Source of the DNA: Dryomyza anilis
Lineage: Eukaryota; Arthropoda; Insecta; Diptera; Dryomyzidae
Direction of reading: 5' to 3'
DNA: 64,000 nt
Assembly (NCBI GenBank): GCA_951804985.1
Contig: OX638131.1
Coordinates: 35,867,544-35,931,543 of the forward strand
Of this stretch, positions 1 to 10,042 are shown piece after piece (positions within the stretch are counted from its first letter, which is position 1; every line of letters begins with the position of its first letter). Under the pieces are notes generated by a model. It was given only the letters and a program-made list of their open reading frames with translations, had not been told where the DNA came from and made no database searches. Made by a program: the position numbers and the translations under genes.

Positions 1-714
1 GCATAATGGACGACGAAACTTATGTGTTAGCAGACTTTTCTCAGCTACCTGGGCAGCAATTTTATACAGCCGATTCTCGAGGAAATGATGCTGAAAAATT
101 CAAATAAAAAAAATGACAAAATTCCCAAAGAAATTCCTTGTTTGGCAGGCAATTTGCTCTTGTGGAAAAAGGAGCAGCTCATTCGTGACATCGGGTACAA
201 TTAATAGCGAAATATATGTGAAGGAATGCTTGCAAAAGAGATTGCTTCCATTTTTATGCCAACATGAAGTGTCCAAATTTTTTTGGCCTGACCTCGCTTC
301 ATGTCACTACAGCAAAACGGCCTTAGAGTGGATCCAACAAAATGCAGTGATTTTGGTGCCTAGAGAAGCCAATCCACCAAACTGTCCAGAACTCAGGCCG
401 ATTGAGAGATACTGGGCTTTAGTAAAAAGGGAGATGAAGACAACAAAAAAAGTGGCCAAAGACCTTCAAGACTTTAAAAGAAAGTGGTCTTCAGCAGCTG
501 TGAGGGTGTCGGACACTACCATTACAACATTAATGGAAGGGGTTCCGGAAAAATTAAAACTTTTTATTAAAAAATATTAATTTCTGGTTTTTTATATATT
601 TTTTAAATCTAAAAATAATTTGCATAATAAAATATTTTATTCTATAAAAATTCGATTAATAGATTTCTAGATTTTTACATTTTTGTAGCGGACAATTTTA
701 TTCGACGCAATCCT
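1..714 (+). mobile_element. Tc1-type (DD37E) transposon, 3' part cut by the window edge
   Basis: It ends at 714 with a terminal inverted repeat whose reverse complement begins AGGATTGCGTCGAATAAA, followed by the target TA at 715-716. It is about 95% like the full copy at 51252-52546 by eye. The 5' half lies left of the window. Confidence 0.9.
5..580 (+). pseudogene. DD37E Tc1-type transposase fragment, broken at an A-run
   Basis: The first frame carries the catalytic-core start (IMDDETYVLADF) and meets TAA at 106-108. The frame from 113 to 580 carries the second Asp (FWPDLASCHYS) and the third acidic residue (LRPIERYWALVK). I count 37 residues between the second D and the E, which is the DD37E spacing reported for the ITmD37E group of Tc1/mariner. 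The two parts are in different frames, offset at an A-rich run near 104-112, and copy 1 also has a stop there. The 155-residue reading frame ends KLFIKKY. As it stands it is not a full transposase. Confidence 0.85.
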
Positions 715-1424
715 TATTATTATTATAAATATAAAAAAAAGTCTAGAAAAATCAAAATTTTCCGAGTTTAAATTGAATTATCTTATTCGTTATTGGAATA
801 TTATCATTCATTAGTATATTAAAATTAGCCTAGACAATTAGAAGAAAAATTGTCTTTAAGGTTTTTTGTTTAATTCTTTTTTTACAGCACAATATTTATT
901 TTTATTTTAAGTAGTGGGTGATAAAGGCTTAAAATTACTTTTGCAAATTTTATGAAAAAACGTTACATAATAGTATGTAGTGAAACCCAGCACCAGCAAA
1001 TTATATATAATTGATGTCTAGGATGTCCATGGTAAAAATGTGTTGGATAGTGTAATTATCGCATTGCTCGAAATTTGCGACTCTGTCCTAATTCATGACT
1101 TTGTGCGACAGATCCCTGTGGGCAATGCGTTTAAAACTAAACTATAACTGAGCAACTTCTTAAAAACGCGGACTAGTTCTTTTCTATAAGATAAAACGAT
1201 TATTTTAACATGGGCTTGTGTCATTGCGGAGAATCAATTGACTGACTTTCGCACTGTTTTATTCTAGTTCTGAATTAGTTACAGAACTAGTACTGTTTGT
1301 TCTAGTTCTTTTTGGACTAGTTCTGGAACTAGAATTTTTTAGACATATATGCAGACTTGTAGCGCTAATATTTCATAGATTTGTTTTCAATTATTTACAA
1401 TTAAAATTTCCACAAAACCACTAA
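715..1424. repeat. AT-rich spacer with a dispersed repeat and CTAGTTCT motifs
   Basis: 775-955 is similar to 31019-31185 (both carry AAGTAGTGGGTGA followed by GGCTTAAAATT), an unclassified dispersed repeat. 1260-1345 is rich in CTAGTTCT/AGAACTAG and can form short hairpins. No coding potential was seen. Confidence 0.55.
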
Positions 1425-1885
1425 AATTTCAAAAAAAAAAAAACGGGAAATAATGTAAAAAGAAAAAATGGAGATGGAACACGGCGCATTTTTAGAATAC
1501 ATATTTTTAGGTGAATTCCAATAATATGTTTTTAAGTTTATACCTTAATCTTGAATACTTTTCAATTTATTGTTTTCTAAATAGTTATTTAAAAATGAGT
1601 TGTATGGGAGGTAGATGTGTCCATTCGCAGATAAGACTCATTTCCGTACTCAGAACCCATTTGTATCTAAAACATAACGAAACAAAATTTCATTGCATTC
1701 TGACAAGTATTTCTCAAGTTTATATATACTTTACCATATCGGAAGAGCCTCCTAAAGGGCGATATATATGCACAAAAGCAAAAATGTATTTTGCACTGTT
1801 TTCAAAAAAAACCAAAGACTTGTTGACCGACCGTTCAGCTGTTAATATAATGTGTACCTTAGATGTAGGGTATAAAAAAAACGAA
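1425..1885 (-). mobile_element. Degenerate INE-1/DINE-1-like fragment
   Basis: It shares the order GGGAAATAATG, TTTTTAGGTGAATT, TGTATGGGAGGT, CCTCCTAAAGGGCG and GTAGGGTATAAA with the better copies at 18659-19436 and 59012-59798. It lacks the (GTCY)n tract. The 126-residue open frame over it is not a gene. Confidence 0.7.
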
Positions 1886-1977
1886 ATTTAATTATCGAAA
1901 CGATTTTTTGGTCGTGATTGAAAGGGCTTAAAATAATGATTGATCTTTTTATTATTGTAACAATAATTTAAATCGAA

Positions 1978-2205
1978 CATGTGACCGAAAGGTCCCATGC
2001 TGGGGCTAACAAAATATTTTCATAGAAAACATTTTTCTATACCACGCTACCTCTGGGCAGTCATTGGTAAACATACGAGAGTAAACATTGCATATGAAAA
2101 GCATTCACGCCACCGTTCGGTATTGACATTAATAATCGAGTTTTAGCTAATAGATTAAAATGTAGATCCCATCTCTTTGAATACAAATATAAGAGGAAAT
2201 AAAGG
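1978..2205 (+). mobile_element. Old 5'-truncated copy of tRNA-derived SINE family 1
   Basis: It begins within the tRNA part (GACCGAAAGGTCCC) and continues through the family body (CATTTTTCTATACCACGCTACCTC, shortened here in comparison) to GTAGATCCCATCTCTTTGAATACAAATATAA. It is more diverged than the copy at 2429-2740. Confidence 0.75.
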
Positions 2206-2223
2206 CCAAAAATATAGAAAAAT

Positions 2224-2924
2224 CGAGATCTTCGATACCCTGAAGCTTTCTCGAATAACCTCGATAAAAAAGTTCGATTTCGTTGCTTACTCGATTCTAA
2301 TTTTTAAAAATTTTCGAACATTCAAATTCTTTGACAAGATACGATATTTAATCATTTATTAAATCGATATCGCAATATTTTTTGCAGCAATCTCGAACTT
2401 TGATCATTTTTTTCTTCGATATAGTTCCTATATAGTAGCCGCGGTAGCTCAGTGGTTAGTGCGTTGGACTGCGAGCCGAAAGGTCCCCGGTTCAAGCTTG
2501 GACTGGGGCTAACAACATCTTTTCATAGAAACATTTTTCTATACCGTGTTACCTCTCGGCAGTAAATGGCAAACCTACGAGAGTACAACATTGCCTATGA
2601 AAAGCTCTAACCCGCCGTTCGGATTCGGCAATAAACTGTAGGTCCCACCACTTTGAGTACAAATGTAACACGCACAGCTTAAAATGGTGAGAGAGCTCGG
2701 CCTAAGTTCTTATAGAACTGTAGTGCCAAACTATTATTATTATAGTTCCAATTTCGAAAAATTACTCGTATCGAGAAAACTCCGACAGAAAGTTCCGATA
2801 TCTACTTACCATCTAAGTCCAATTTGACGCTCGATATCGTTACGAGAACGGGTCCGATATCGTGTGATTTCTCCATCTACTCGCAATGATCTCGTAACGA
2901 TATCGATACGAATGGCATACTGGG
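2224..2924 (+). mobile_element. TA-flanked MITE (CCCAGT...ACTGGG family), split by a SINE
   Basis: It matches the intact copies at 13881-14267 and 54673-55070, with many TCGATATCG-type palindromes and the right end GGCATACTGGG. The left terminus is eroded. SINE 1 sits in the middle. Confidence 0.8.
2429..2740 (+). mobile_element. tRNA-derived SINE family 1, full copy
   Basis: Pol III A-box-like TAGCTCAGTGGTTAG and B-box GGTTCAAGC lie within a tRNA-like head (GCCGCGGTAGCTCAG at 2437). A 220-bp family body and a (TTA)n tail follow. A 9-bp target duplication, TATAGTTCC, flanks it at 2420-2428 and 2741-2749. Seven well-preserved members and several fragments occur in this window, so it is a recently active family. 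The transcript would be mobilised by a partner LINE, which is not seen here. Confidence 0.93.
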
Positions 2925-3369
2925 AATGTACCTAATATATGCCATTTTTGAAAATGAGACAAAACCCTATTGAGATTAAATAAAACCCCGCTAAAAATGA
3001 GTATTATTTCATTTATAAATACAAAGCCTTGAAAAATACAAACAACCCAGTCGCGGAGCTGTTCGATGATCGAAGTTTTCTCGAATTAATTGCGATAAAA
3101 AAGCTTGATCTCGTTGCTTTATCACAATAAAAAAAGAATATTATTATAAAAAATATATTTCTATTAAAGTTGTTTTAGTTTAAAATGGTTGCTGATAAAA
3201 ATAAAAAATCTTGAAATCTCCATAAATTTGTGCTATACAAAAATGCAAAATCTGAAAAATCCTGCAAAGGACGGAATTAGGGTGTTTTACCTTAGATATC
3301 GAAATAGTTTTTAATTTTTTTTAGATAAAAATTCAATTTCAACAAAGTTTCAATTAAGCCGAATTAAAA
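2925..3369. other. AT-rich spacer with a small MITE fragment
   Basis: 3048-3130 repeats the left part of the CCCAGT MITE (TTCTCGAATTAATTGCGATAAAAAAGC region). The remainder shows nothing recognisable. Confidence 0.5.
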
Positions 3370-4110
3370 ACAAAATACCTACGGTAGGGTATGTTTACCG
3401 TTCAGTGGATCTGCCATACTTTGGTCCTCTAATACAGAGCAATGTTTTTGTTTACAGCGGTTTTGCTTTGTATTTCGGAGCTCGTTTTAATAAAACCGTT
3501 CAATCCAAAGTTCGATGGTGCGGACAAAATCACGAGGCTCCACCATGTCGAGTGAATTGTGCAAATTTATTCGTGCATACTTTTGGGCGGCATGCATGGC
3601 AATATGTAGTAGCTGTGGGGAGGCATGGCTGATGAAGCATTCGAGTGGGTGCAATATGAAAGTATGGGTATATGTATATGGTATTTTATCCACTAAATGT
3701 TTTTCAATTGTTTTTACTTTTGCTCCTTCGGGTATTCATTAGTATGCGTGTGTGTGTGTGTGGCTGCTGTATGTGTGCGTGTGAGCGTGTGTGTGTAAAT
3801 ATCGTGGTGTCCCTCGAACAATGAGCTGGAAGCCCTTTTGCAATTTTTTTCCCGTTTTTTTTATGTTTTCGTCATTTTTTATTGGTCTCGCTGTAGTTTT
3901 ATTGTGTGGCGTGTAAAAAAATTAGTTGCTTTATGTTTTTATTCGACAGAAATAATTGTACGAAAATGCTGTGCAAAAATAAACAACTGTGAAAAATATG
4001 CAAATAAAATTTGCCAACTTTTGGGTGAAACGAACGGCGAGGCGAGCCCGCGTTATTTTCGTTTTTTCCATGGCATGGCACTTGATGCTTTATCACATAT
4101 TTAATTTTAT
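3370..4110. other. Single-copy-looking non-coding block, GT-rich
   Basis: Higher GC than its surroundings, with a (GT)n/(GC)n-like stretch at 3747-3800 and no similarity to any repeat in this window. Short open frames occur on both strands but none has splice-site context or protein-like composition. It could be conserved non-coding (enhancer) DNA. Confidence 0.35.
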
Positions 4111-4551
4111 TTTCTTATTTTTATTTTTTGATGTGTATTCATACAAATTTAAACAATTATTGTGAATGACTTTACGCACAGTTGTGTAGTTCTTCGCAAC
4201 TCAGTATACAATGCAGACTCATTTGAGAAAATTTTACTTACTAATGTGGAAAGAAAGGGCCCGGATTACGTTGAATATTTCTACAAAAATATTAAATGTT
4301 ATTTAATATTGTATTTAAAACTACTCATATTGCATTGCATATTAAACTTATGGTACAAGTGCTACAATAGTTCAGCTGAATGCTAAATGTTGAATTTGAT
4401 CGAAAATTTTCAATTTATCAAGTGGTGAAAATACCAAAAAAAAAAAAAAATATTTTAATATAAAAAATACTTGTCAAATATATTTTTTTTTTTGGCCAGA
4501 ACATGACTGTATCATTTCTAAAAAATCGACACTAATAAAATTTCGAACAAA

Positions 4552-4931
4552 AAGGGAACATGTCCTCTTTATACGAAGGGAAAGAAACTTCTAAAATCAA
4601 AAAGGAACCAAGAAGTATACGGAGTGATATTCAGAAAAACGAAAAATTCTTAATTTTAAGAAACAGATCTACTGAGTAGTAAATTATTATGTACATAAAA
4701 CATACCATTTTTTGATACCAAAGAAAAAAACTTCTATATATAAGGGAACATGACCTCTTTATACGAAGGGAAAGAAACATCTAAAATCAAAAAGAAATCA
4801 AGAAGTATACGGAGTTATATACAGCAAAACGAAAAAATTCTTAATTTTAAGAAACAGATCTACTGAGTAGTACATTATTATGTACATAAATCATACCATT
4901 TTTTGATACCAAAGAAAAAAACTTCTATATA
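4552..4931. repeat. 190-bp tandem duplication
   Basis: Two units (4552-4741 and 4742-4931) share AGGGAACATG-CCTCTTTATACG and CAGATCTACTGAGTAGTA with a 190-bp offset and few differences. The frames over it are shadows. Confidence 0.9.
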
Positions 4932-5666
4932 TCCAGACAAATTTTACTTAGATACTTTTTGAAGCCTAAGAACTTATGTCTTAATATCAAGAAAATTTGT
5001 CTTAGTTACTTTCATCAGACAGACAGGCACGCTAACAAACAGATGGCGACTTCGGAAAATAAAGCATACGACAAATATAATAAAAAAAGAAAGATCGATG
5101 AAAACAACAACATATACATGAACACGTGGTCTTTTTGCGAAGAATACAGCAAAAATTTTGCGCATTGTTTTTGGTTTTTAATAATCAATAAATTAACTTC
5201 TTAAAATCCAGTAGAATAAAGCTTGTTTCCTTTTTTGATAACTAAGTAATTTGCTTTCTTAATATTCAGATAATAAATTCAAGAATTTCAGTAGTATTGT
5301 ATTGATATTAGCAAAATTCTATTTTTTTATTCGAGCCTAATTCTTCTTAAGTTTTAGAAGTTTATTTCCCTTCTTGTATGCACCAAAGTGTAATTTAAAA
5401 ATGTTCAGTTGTGGGAATTGATTTATGCCCATAGTTTCAATACCTAGATAGCTAGCTTTCATATAGCTATCAACCGTGTTTATAAAATTTAGTAATCGCA
5501 ACACTTTATACACCATGCCAACTCTGTAATTTGTTTATCTTGTTTCCTGGTCTATTTACCTGGTCTGTTTCCTGATCTATATTATGTAAATGCCAAATTA
5601 ATTTTAAGTTTTGTTCATGAATTTGGATTTTTTTTGCAACACTTATTACAATACAAATGTGCAGAG
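4932..5666. other. AT-rich intergenic spacer, nothing recognised
   Basis: No repeat shared with the rest of the window and no coding signal beyond an 81-codon open frame without splice or start context. Confidence 0.4.
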
Positions 5667-6061
5667 ATATTTATTAGACATCTGCACAAATATTTTTGAT
5701 GTTTCCTCTGCAAATATGCACTACTGCACTCTACAGTTTAGAATGCATTTTGCAAATGACAGTTGACAGTAGTATGATGAAGTTTGTCGGCCGACTTCAC
5801 TTCACAATACTTCACTGCAGTATTGTTTTCATTGGTGTCAAGCATTGTCAAAACATCAAGCCATTCAAAACATTTAATTTTTTGAAAAACAAAAGCAAAC
5901 GACAATACTGACGCTGAACATGCAACGAATACAGTGGGTGCAGTGAGTGAGCGCAACTAGTAACGAGTGAGAAGACGAACATTGAAAACAACAACAAATC
6001 TGCAGTTCGGCGTTCGACGGAAGCAATGTTGTTGTCGGTATTTATGTGTTAATTAAAAATA

Positions 6062-6871
6062 AAGGGTTTTTTCAACAGGAACGCTACAAAAGTAGAGCAA
6101 CAGGGACAGCAAACGACGCCATATTTCTTGCCGCTATTTTGACATTACTCTTCAGTAAGATTTCATGATGGAAAGATATACGAGCCAACAACGAGTCAAA
6201 ATTATTAATATTTACTACCAAAATTCGGTAGTAAAAATTCCAAAAATCATGTTCAGCGATGAGGCTCATTTCTGGCTGAATGGCTTCGTCAATAAACAAA
6301 ATATGCGTTATTGGTCAGACAGCAATCCACACGTACTCCATGAGTCATCATTGCATCCCGAAAAAATTACGGTTTGGTGCGGTTTATGGGCCGGCGGCGT
6401 CATTGGGCCGTACTTCTTCCGTGATGATCAAGACCGGCACGTTACTGTGAATGGGAATCGCTACCATTCAATGATAACCAAATATTTTTGGCCCCAATTG
6501 GATGATATGGACTTGGTGGACATGTGGTTCCAACAGAACGGCGCCACAAGCCACACAGCGAATGCCACAATCACAATGGTAACCAAGTTTGGAGAACGTG
6601 TTATCTCACGAAATGGTCCAGTCGATTGGCCGCCTTGGTCGTGCGATTTGACGCCGTTAGACTATTTCCTGTGGGGCTACGTCAAGTCTATGGTCTATGC
6701 CAACAAGCCAGCGATGATTGATGAACTTCGTACGAATATCGAACGTGAAATTGCAGCAGTATCGGCCGATTTATGCTTGAAAACCGTCGATAATTGGGTT
6801 CAGCGTCTGGACTTCTGCAAGCGTGCCCGTGGTGGCCATGCTTTTGTAGCGGCTCTTATTGAAAAACCCTT
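6062..6871 (+). mobile_element. Mariner-superfamily element with internal deletion, nested in the TIR element
   Basis: Flanked by TA at 6060-6061 and 6872-6873. The left end AAGGGTTTTTTCAACAGG and the right end (reverse complement) AAGGGTTTTTCAATAAGAG are 30-bp imperfect terminal repeats that both run into CGCTACAAAAG. It carries a shortened transposase frame. Related termini recur at 21770-21985 and 22322-22466. Confidence 0.93.
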
Positions 6872-6959
6872 TACAAAAAACATTTTTTTTTCAAAAACAA
6901 AAAAAAAGTTTTATAAAAAACAACGCTTTGTTCGAAAAGCAATTTTTTTTATAAATTAA
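6165..6959 (+). pseudogene. Mariner-superfamily transposase with N-terminal deletion and lost catalytic Asp
   Basis: The 264-residue frame begins MMERYTSQQRVKIINIYYQN, the start of the DNA-binding domain. It jumps by deletion to the catalytic core at FSDEAHF (first Asp). The second position reads FQQNGATSHTA, where the family has Asp (QQDGA), so this copy has Asn. The third Asp is in LTPLDYFLWGY, with 40 residues between positions two and three. VYANKPAMIDELR and a C-terminal helix follow. The frame runs through the right terminal repeat into flanking DNA, so the natural stop is lost. It is not expected to be active. Confidence 0.88.
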
Positions 6960-7284
6960 AAAAATTAAATAATGAAAAAAAATATTATATGATTTTCTTA
7001 TACCTTTTCATTTTTGTTTATATTTCAATATTAATGAAAATTCCTTCGAGTAAGAATGATAAAAAAAATGTTCATTTCAGTATTTGAATTTTTATTGCAC
7101 ATCATCATCGACCTCTTCACTGCAGTTTTGTTTTGTTTGTGTTTTGTATTGACAGTACTTGGTGCTTTGTTGTTGTGAGCAACACATTCAATTGATTTTC
7201 AAACATAGAGTTGACGACAGTAAATGTTTTGATATAAAATATATGTCTTGAAGTGGGTTTCACATGCAATTGTGCAGATGTCAA

Positions 7285-8144
7285 ATATTTATAATGGCAC
7301 GATGTGGAATGACTGCGAAGGTTCCAAAAAATTCACAAAATTTAAATATGTTTACAAATTTATTGAGCAACAATAGAATACATCTTGTAATGCATATAGT
7401 CAAGGTACCATTATTCATTACAAGATATGTTTTTTTTTCGTAAAATAAAAAAATCTACGGAATCTACTGATTAATTTGAAGTTATATTTAATAAAAGTGC
7501 CTATTTGTTCATCGTTCGTCGTATAGAAGATTGTTTTCTATAAAAAGAAAAAAAGAAGTTGTCCAAATATTTAAATTGACCATAGAAGAACGAATAGTTA
7601 TATTTCTGATTGTAGAAGTAATAAAGAATGACCTTTTTCGAATTTTTTCAAACATCATTATGACATAATTATGTAGCGTCGTTGGCTCGTTTGGTTAGTG
7701 CGATGGACTACGAGTCAAAAAGTGACTGGTTCTTGTGACTATCAACATATTTTTCTTAAAAAACATTTTTCTATACGAAAACTAATAATGCGTATGAAAT
7801 CTAAATAATGCGTATCTACGTATCATATACACGTAATTTTTCCATTTTTAGAATGATAAAAACTACTGTTTCTATTAAAATAAAAACACACTGGGTGATG
7901 CTGACAACATAATTTTTATTTTGCTCTATACATTCATCGCATTATATCTATCTATTTTTTAGAAAATACTTTACTTAATCATTAATCATTTTTAGAAACT
8001 ACTTTACTTGCATGAATATATAGCATGAAGAGTCTAATTGAATTAACAAACATATTATATTTGGGCACGTGTTTGTTATTTTTATTTATGTTATAAAATT
8101 GTATTTGTATTCTTAAAAAATAAATCATTCCAAAAACCTATTTT
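7285..8144. other. AT-rich spacer with an old SINE fragment
   Basis: 7674-7800 is a diverged SINE-1 head on the plus strand (GGCTCGTTTGGTTAGTGCGATGGACTACGAG, partly shown) with the body start TTTTTCTATACGAAAAC. 7990-8062 shares AGAAACTACTTTACTT and ATGAATATATAGCATGAAGA with 11060-11125. No gene was seen before the acceptor at 8190. Confidence 0.6.
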
Positions 8145-8190
8145 AAAACTAAACTTTTTCTTCTATTTCATTATTTTTATAATGTTGCAG

Positions 8191-8346
8191 GATGAAAATC
8201 GAGGTAAAATCATTCCCGAAGAAACCAATCTCAATAATACGACAAAACTTATCGTTGCGGGCTCGCTGGACGATCTTCGACATGCAAATGGTAATGGCAA
8301 ACGAAAAGATAATTACAGCAATCTTGACAAGGACGATGCTACATGA
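8191..8346 (+). CDS. Terminal exon of an unidentified plus-strand gene (51 residues)
   Basis: A clear acceptor (TTTTTATAATGTTGCAG) is followed by 51 open codons and TGA. The GC content stands out from the AT-rich surroundings. The peptide begins DENRGKIIPEETNLNNTTKL, has AGSLDDLRHANGNGKRKDNY in the middle, and ends NLDKDDAT. It is hydrophilic and charge-rich, like the C-terminal tail of a receptor or adaptor. The frame starting one base later is also open for a similar length (from ATG 8192), so the phase is not certain. Upstream exons were not found in 1-8190 and may lie off-window. I do not recognise the gene. It would be convergent with the DNER-like gene. Confidence 0.6.
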   Translation, partial: DENRGKIIPEETNLNNTTKLIVAGSLDDLRHANGNGKRKDNYSNLDKDDAT

Positions 8347-8641
8347 TCGTCGCGAACTCAACGCGTGATATTGCAAAATCGATTTTACTTTGAAAATTTT
8401 ATAGAATTATTTTAAAACAATATACAATTTCCAAACAGTAGCAATTCGTTAAGAAATCGATAGAACAACAAAAACAAAAAACACTCATTTTAAATTATAA
8501 AACTTTTGTATTTTTAAAGAAAATGTTTATGTTTTAAAGTATTAAATTAAAAAAAAGTAAATTGTAATAATTTTATGTGTTAAGTTTAAAAGTGTAACAT
8601 ATACGTACTACATGCATATATATATATATTTTAATAATAAA
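8347..8641 (+). other. Probable 3' UTR with polyadenylation signal AATAAA
   Basis: AT-rich sequence following the TGA at 8344-8346, with an AATAAA at 8636-8641 and a second at 8648-8653. These are the first canonical signals downstream of the exon. The assignment depends on the 8191-8346 exon being real. Confidence 0.4.
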
Positions 8642-10042
8642 CGAAATAATAAATTGTTAAATGCTAAAAATAATTAAAAAAAACTTTTTGAATTTCACAT
8701 TGGGATTGTTAGGATTGTGTTTTTCGAAAATTATTCCTTTTTTAATAAATTTAGATTATTTTTACTAAAACTATTAATTTCAAACATAAATATGTTTGAA
8801 GGGAAACATAAATATGTTTGAAGGGAAACATAAATATATTTGAAGGGAAGCATAAATATGTTTGACTGTCGTTATAATAATACATTGCAATGCAATCATA
8901 ATTTTCTTTGCATAAAACTCCAATGATATATGTTATGACTGCAAAATTATGTTTGGAAAAGCTCTTTTTTGTACTGACATAATTAATAATTATAATAATG
9001 ATAATAGTTATTATCTATATCAATTAATACTCACCTTAATATATTTATTTACTCAATACCATTAACAAATTAAAGCTCATTATTGATTTTGTACGCATTT
9101 CCATATGCATTTTATTTGATTATTAATTAAATAATTTATTTATTTATTACTTCTATACTTAATTTATATTTAATGTCAAATAATATTCAGCATTTTATTT
9201 TATAATTACAATTTCATAGCAAATAAATTTTTCCATTTGTATTTCTTTCTGTCTTATTTTATTTTATTTTATTTCCTTTTATTCATTTATTTATTTATTA
9301 TACTGCTCTGGTGTTCGTTTGCAATATTTATAACTATTACAATTTCATCATTTAACTAGTTTTATTCGCTTGAAAGTCAAACACATATAAATTTGTAATG
9401 AATATCCACAATATGGACATTTACAAATGCATACAATTTTATCAACGTTTCAATTTAACAATAATCAGTGAAAAAAAAAATTACCTTTTGTACAAACATT
9501 TCAAATGAAAACCGATCTGATATTAATTTATGCTTTTATGCTAATTAGTCTGAAAATACAACATACAATAGTAGCATTTAATATATATAATACTGTTTTT
9601 TGTGTGTTTGTTGAATTTATCATATATATATTTAAAAAAAAAAACAAACTTTTGGAGGGAATTTATGCAGAAAAAATTCAAAATTTCAATTTAATTAAGT
9701 GATATGAACTATTTGTGTAAATAAATGATATTTCTATTATATTAATTAGAAAATTGTTAGTATTTTAAAATTAATTTATACATACATTAATAAATTGAGT
9801 AAAATATTCAATAAATAAATGAAAATTGTGGTATTTTTAAATTAATAGTAGTAATATCGCATTTCTAATAAGAAACAAACAATTTTTAACTACTAATTAA
9901 ACTATTTCACAGAAAATTAAATTCATACACTTAAAAATAAATAGTTCAATAGCCATTTTATCATTTAAACGCGTATTTTGGAATGTTTCGATATTAATAT
10001 TAATGTCTCTCTAAATTGTAAATAGTTTTTCAAATTGTGAAG
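8642..10042. other. Very AT-rich intergenic region with a short tandem repeat
   Basis: 8788-8865 has about four copies of a 22-bp unit around AACATAAATATGTTTGAAGGG. The rest is low-complexity A/T with no repeat or coding signal recognised. Confidence 0.5.

Larger units (their letters stand above)
5675..7284 (+). mobile_element. TIR transposon (TAGACATCTGCAC family) with 8-bp target duplication, copy 1
   Basis: The left end is TAGACATCTGCACAAAT and the right end, reverse-complemented, is TTGACATCTGCACAATTG. A perfect 8-bp duplication, ATATTTAT, lies at 5667-5674 and 7285-7292. Eight-base duplications are typical of hAT and P superfamilies. Subterminal regions are rich in CACTGCAGTATTG and TTCACTGCAG. 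Net length without the nested element is about 800 bp, with no transposase, so it is non-autonomous. A mariner-type element is inserted at 6062. Confidence 0.9.

Noticed and set aside
2437..2512. A genuine tRNA gene
   Set aside because: The sequence has A- and B-box motifs, but the anticodon stem and acceptor do not pair properly and the unit continues into the repeated SINE body in all copies.
3405..4104. Several short frames on both strands around 3.4-4.1 kb
   Set aside because: All overlap each other in a GT-rich block with no splice sites in phase; more likely non-coding.
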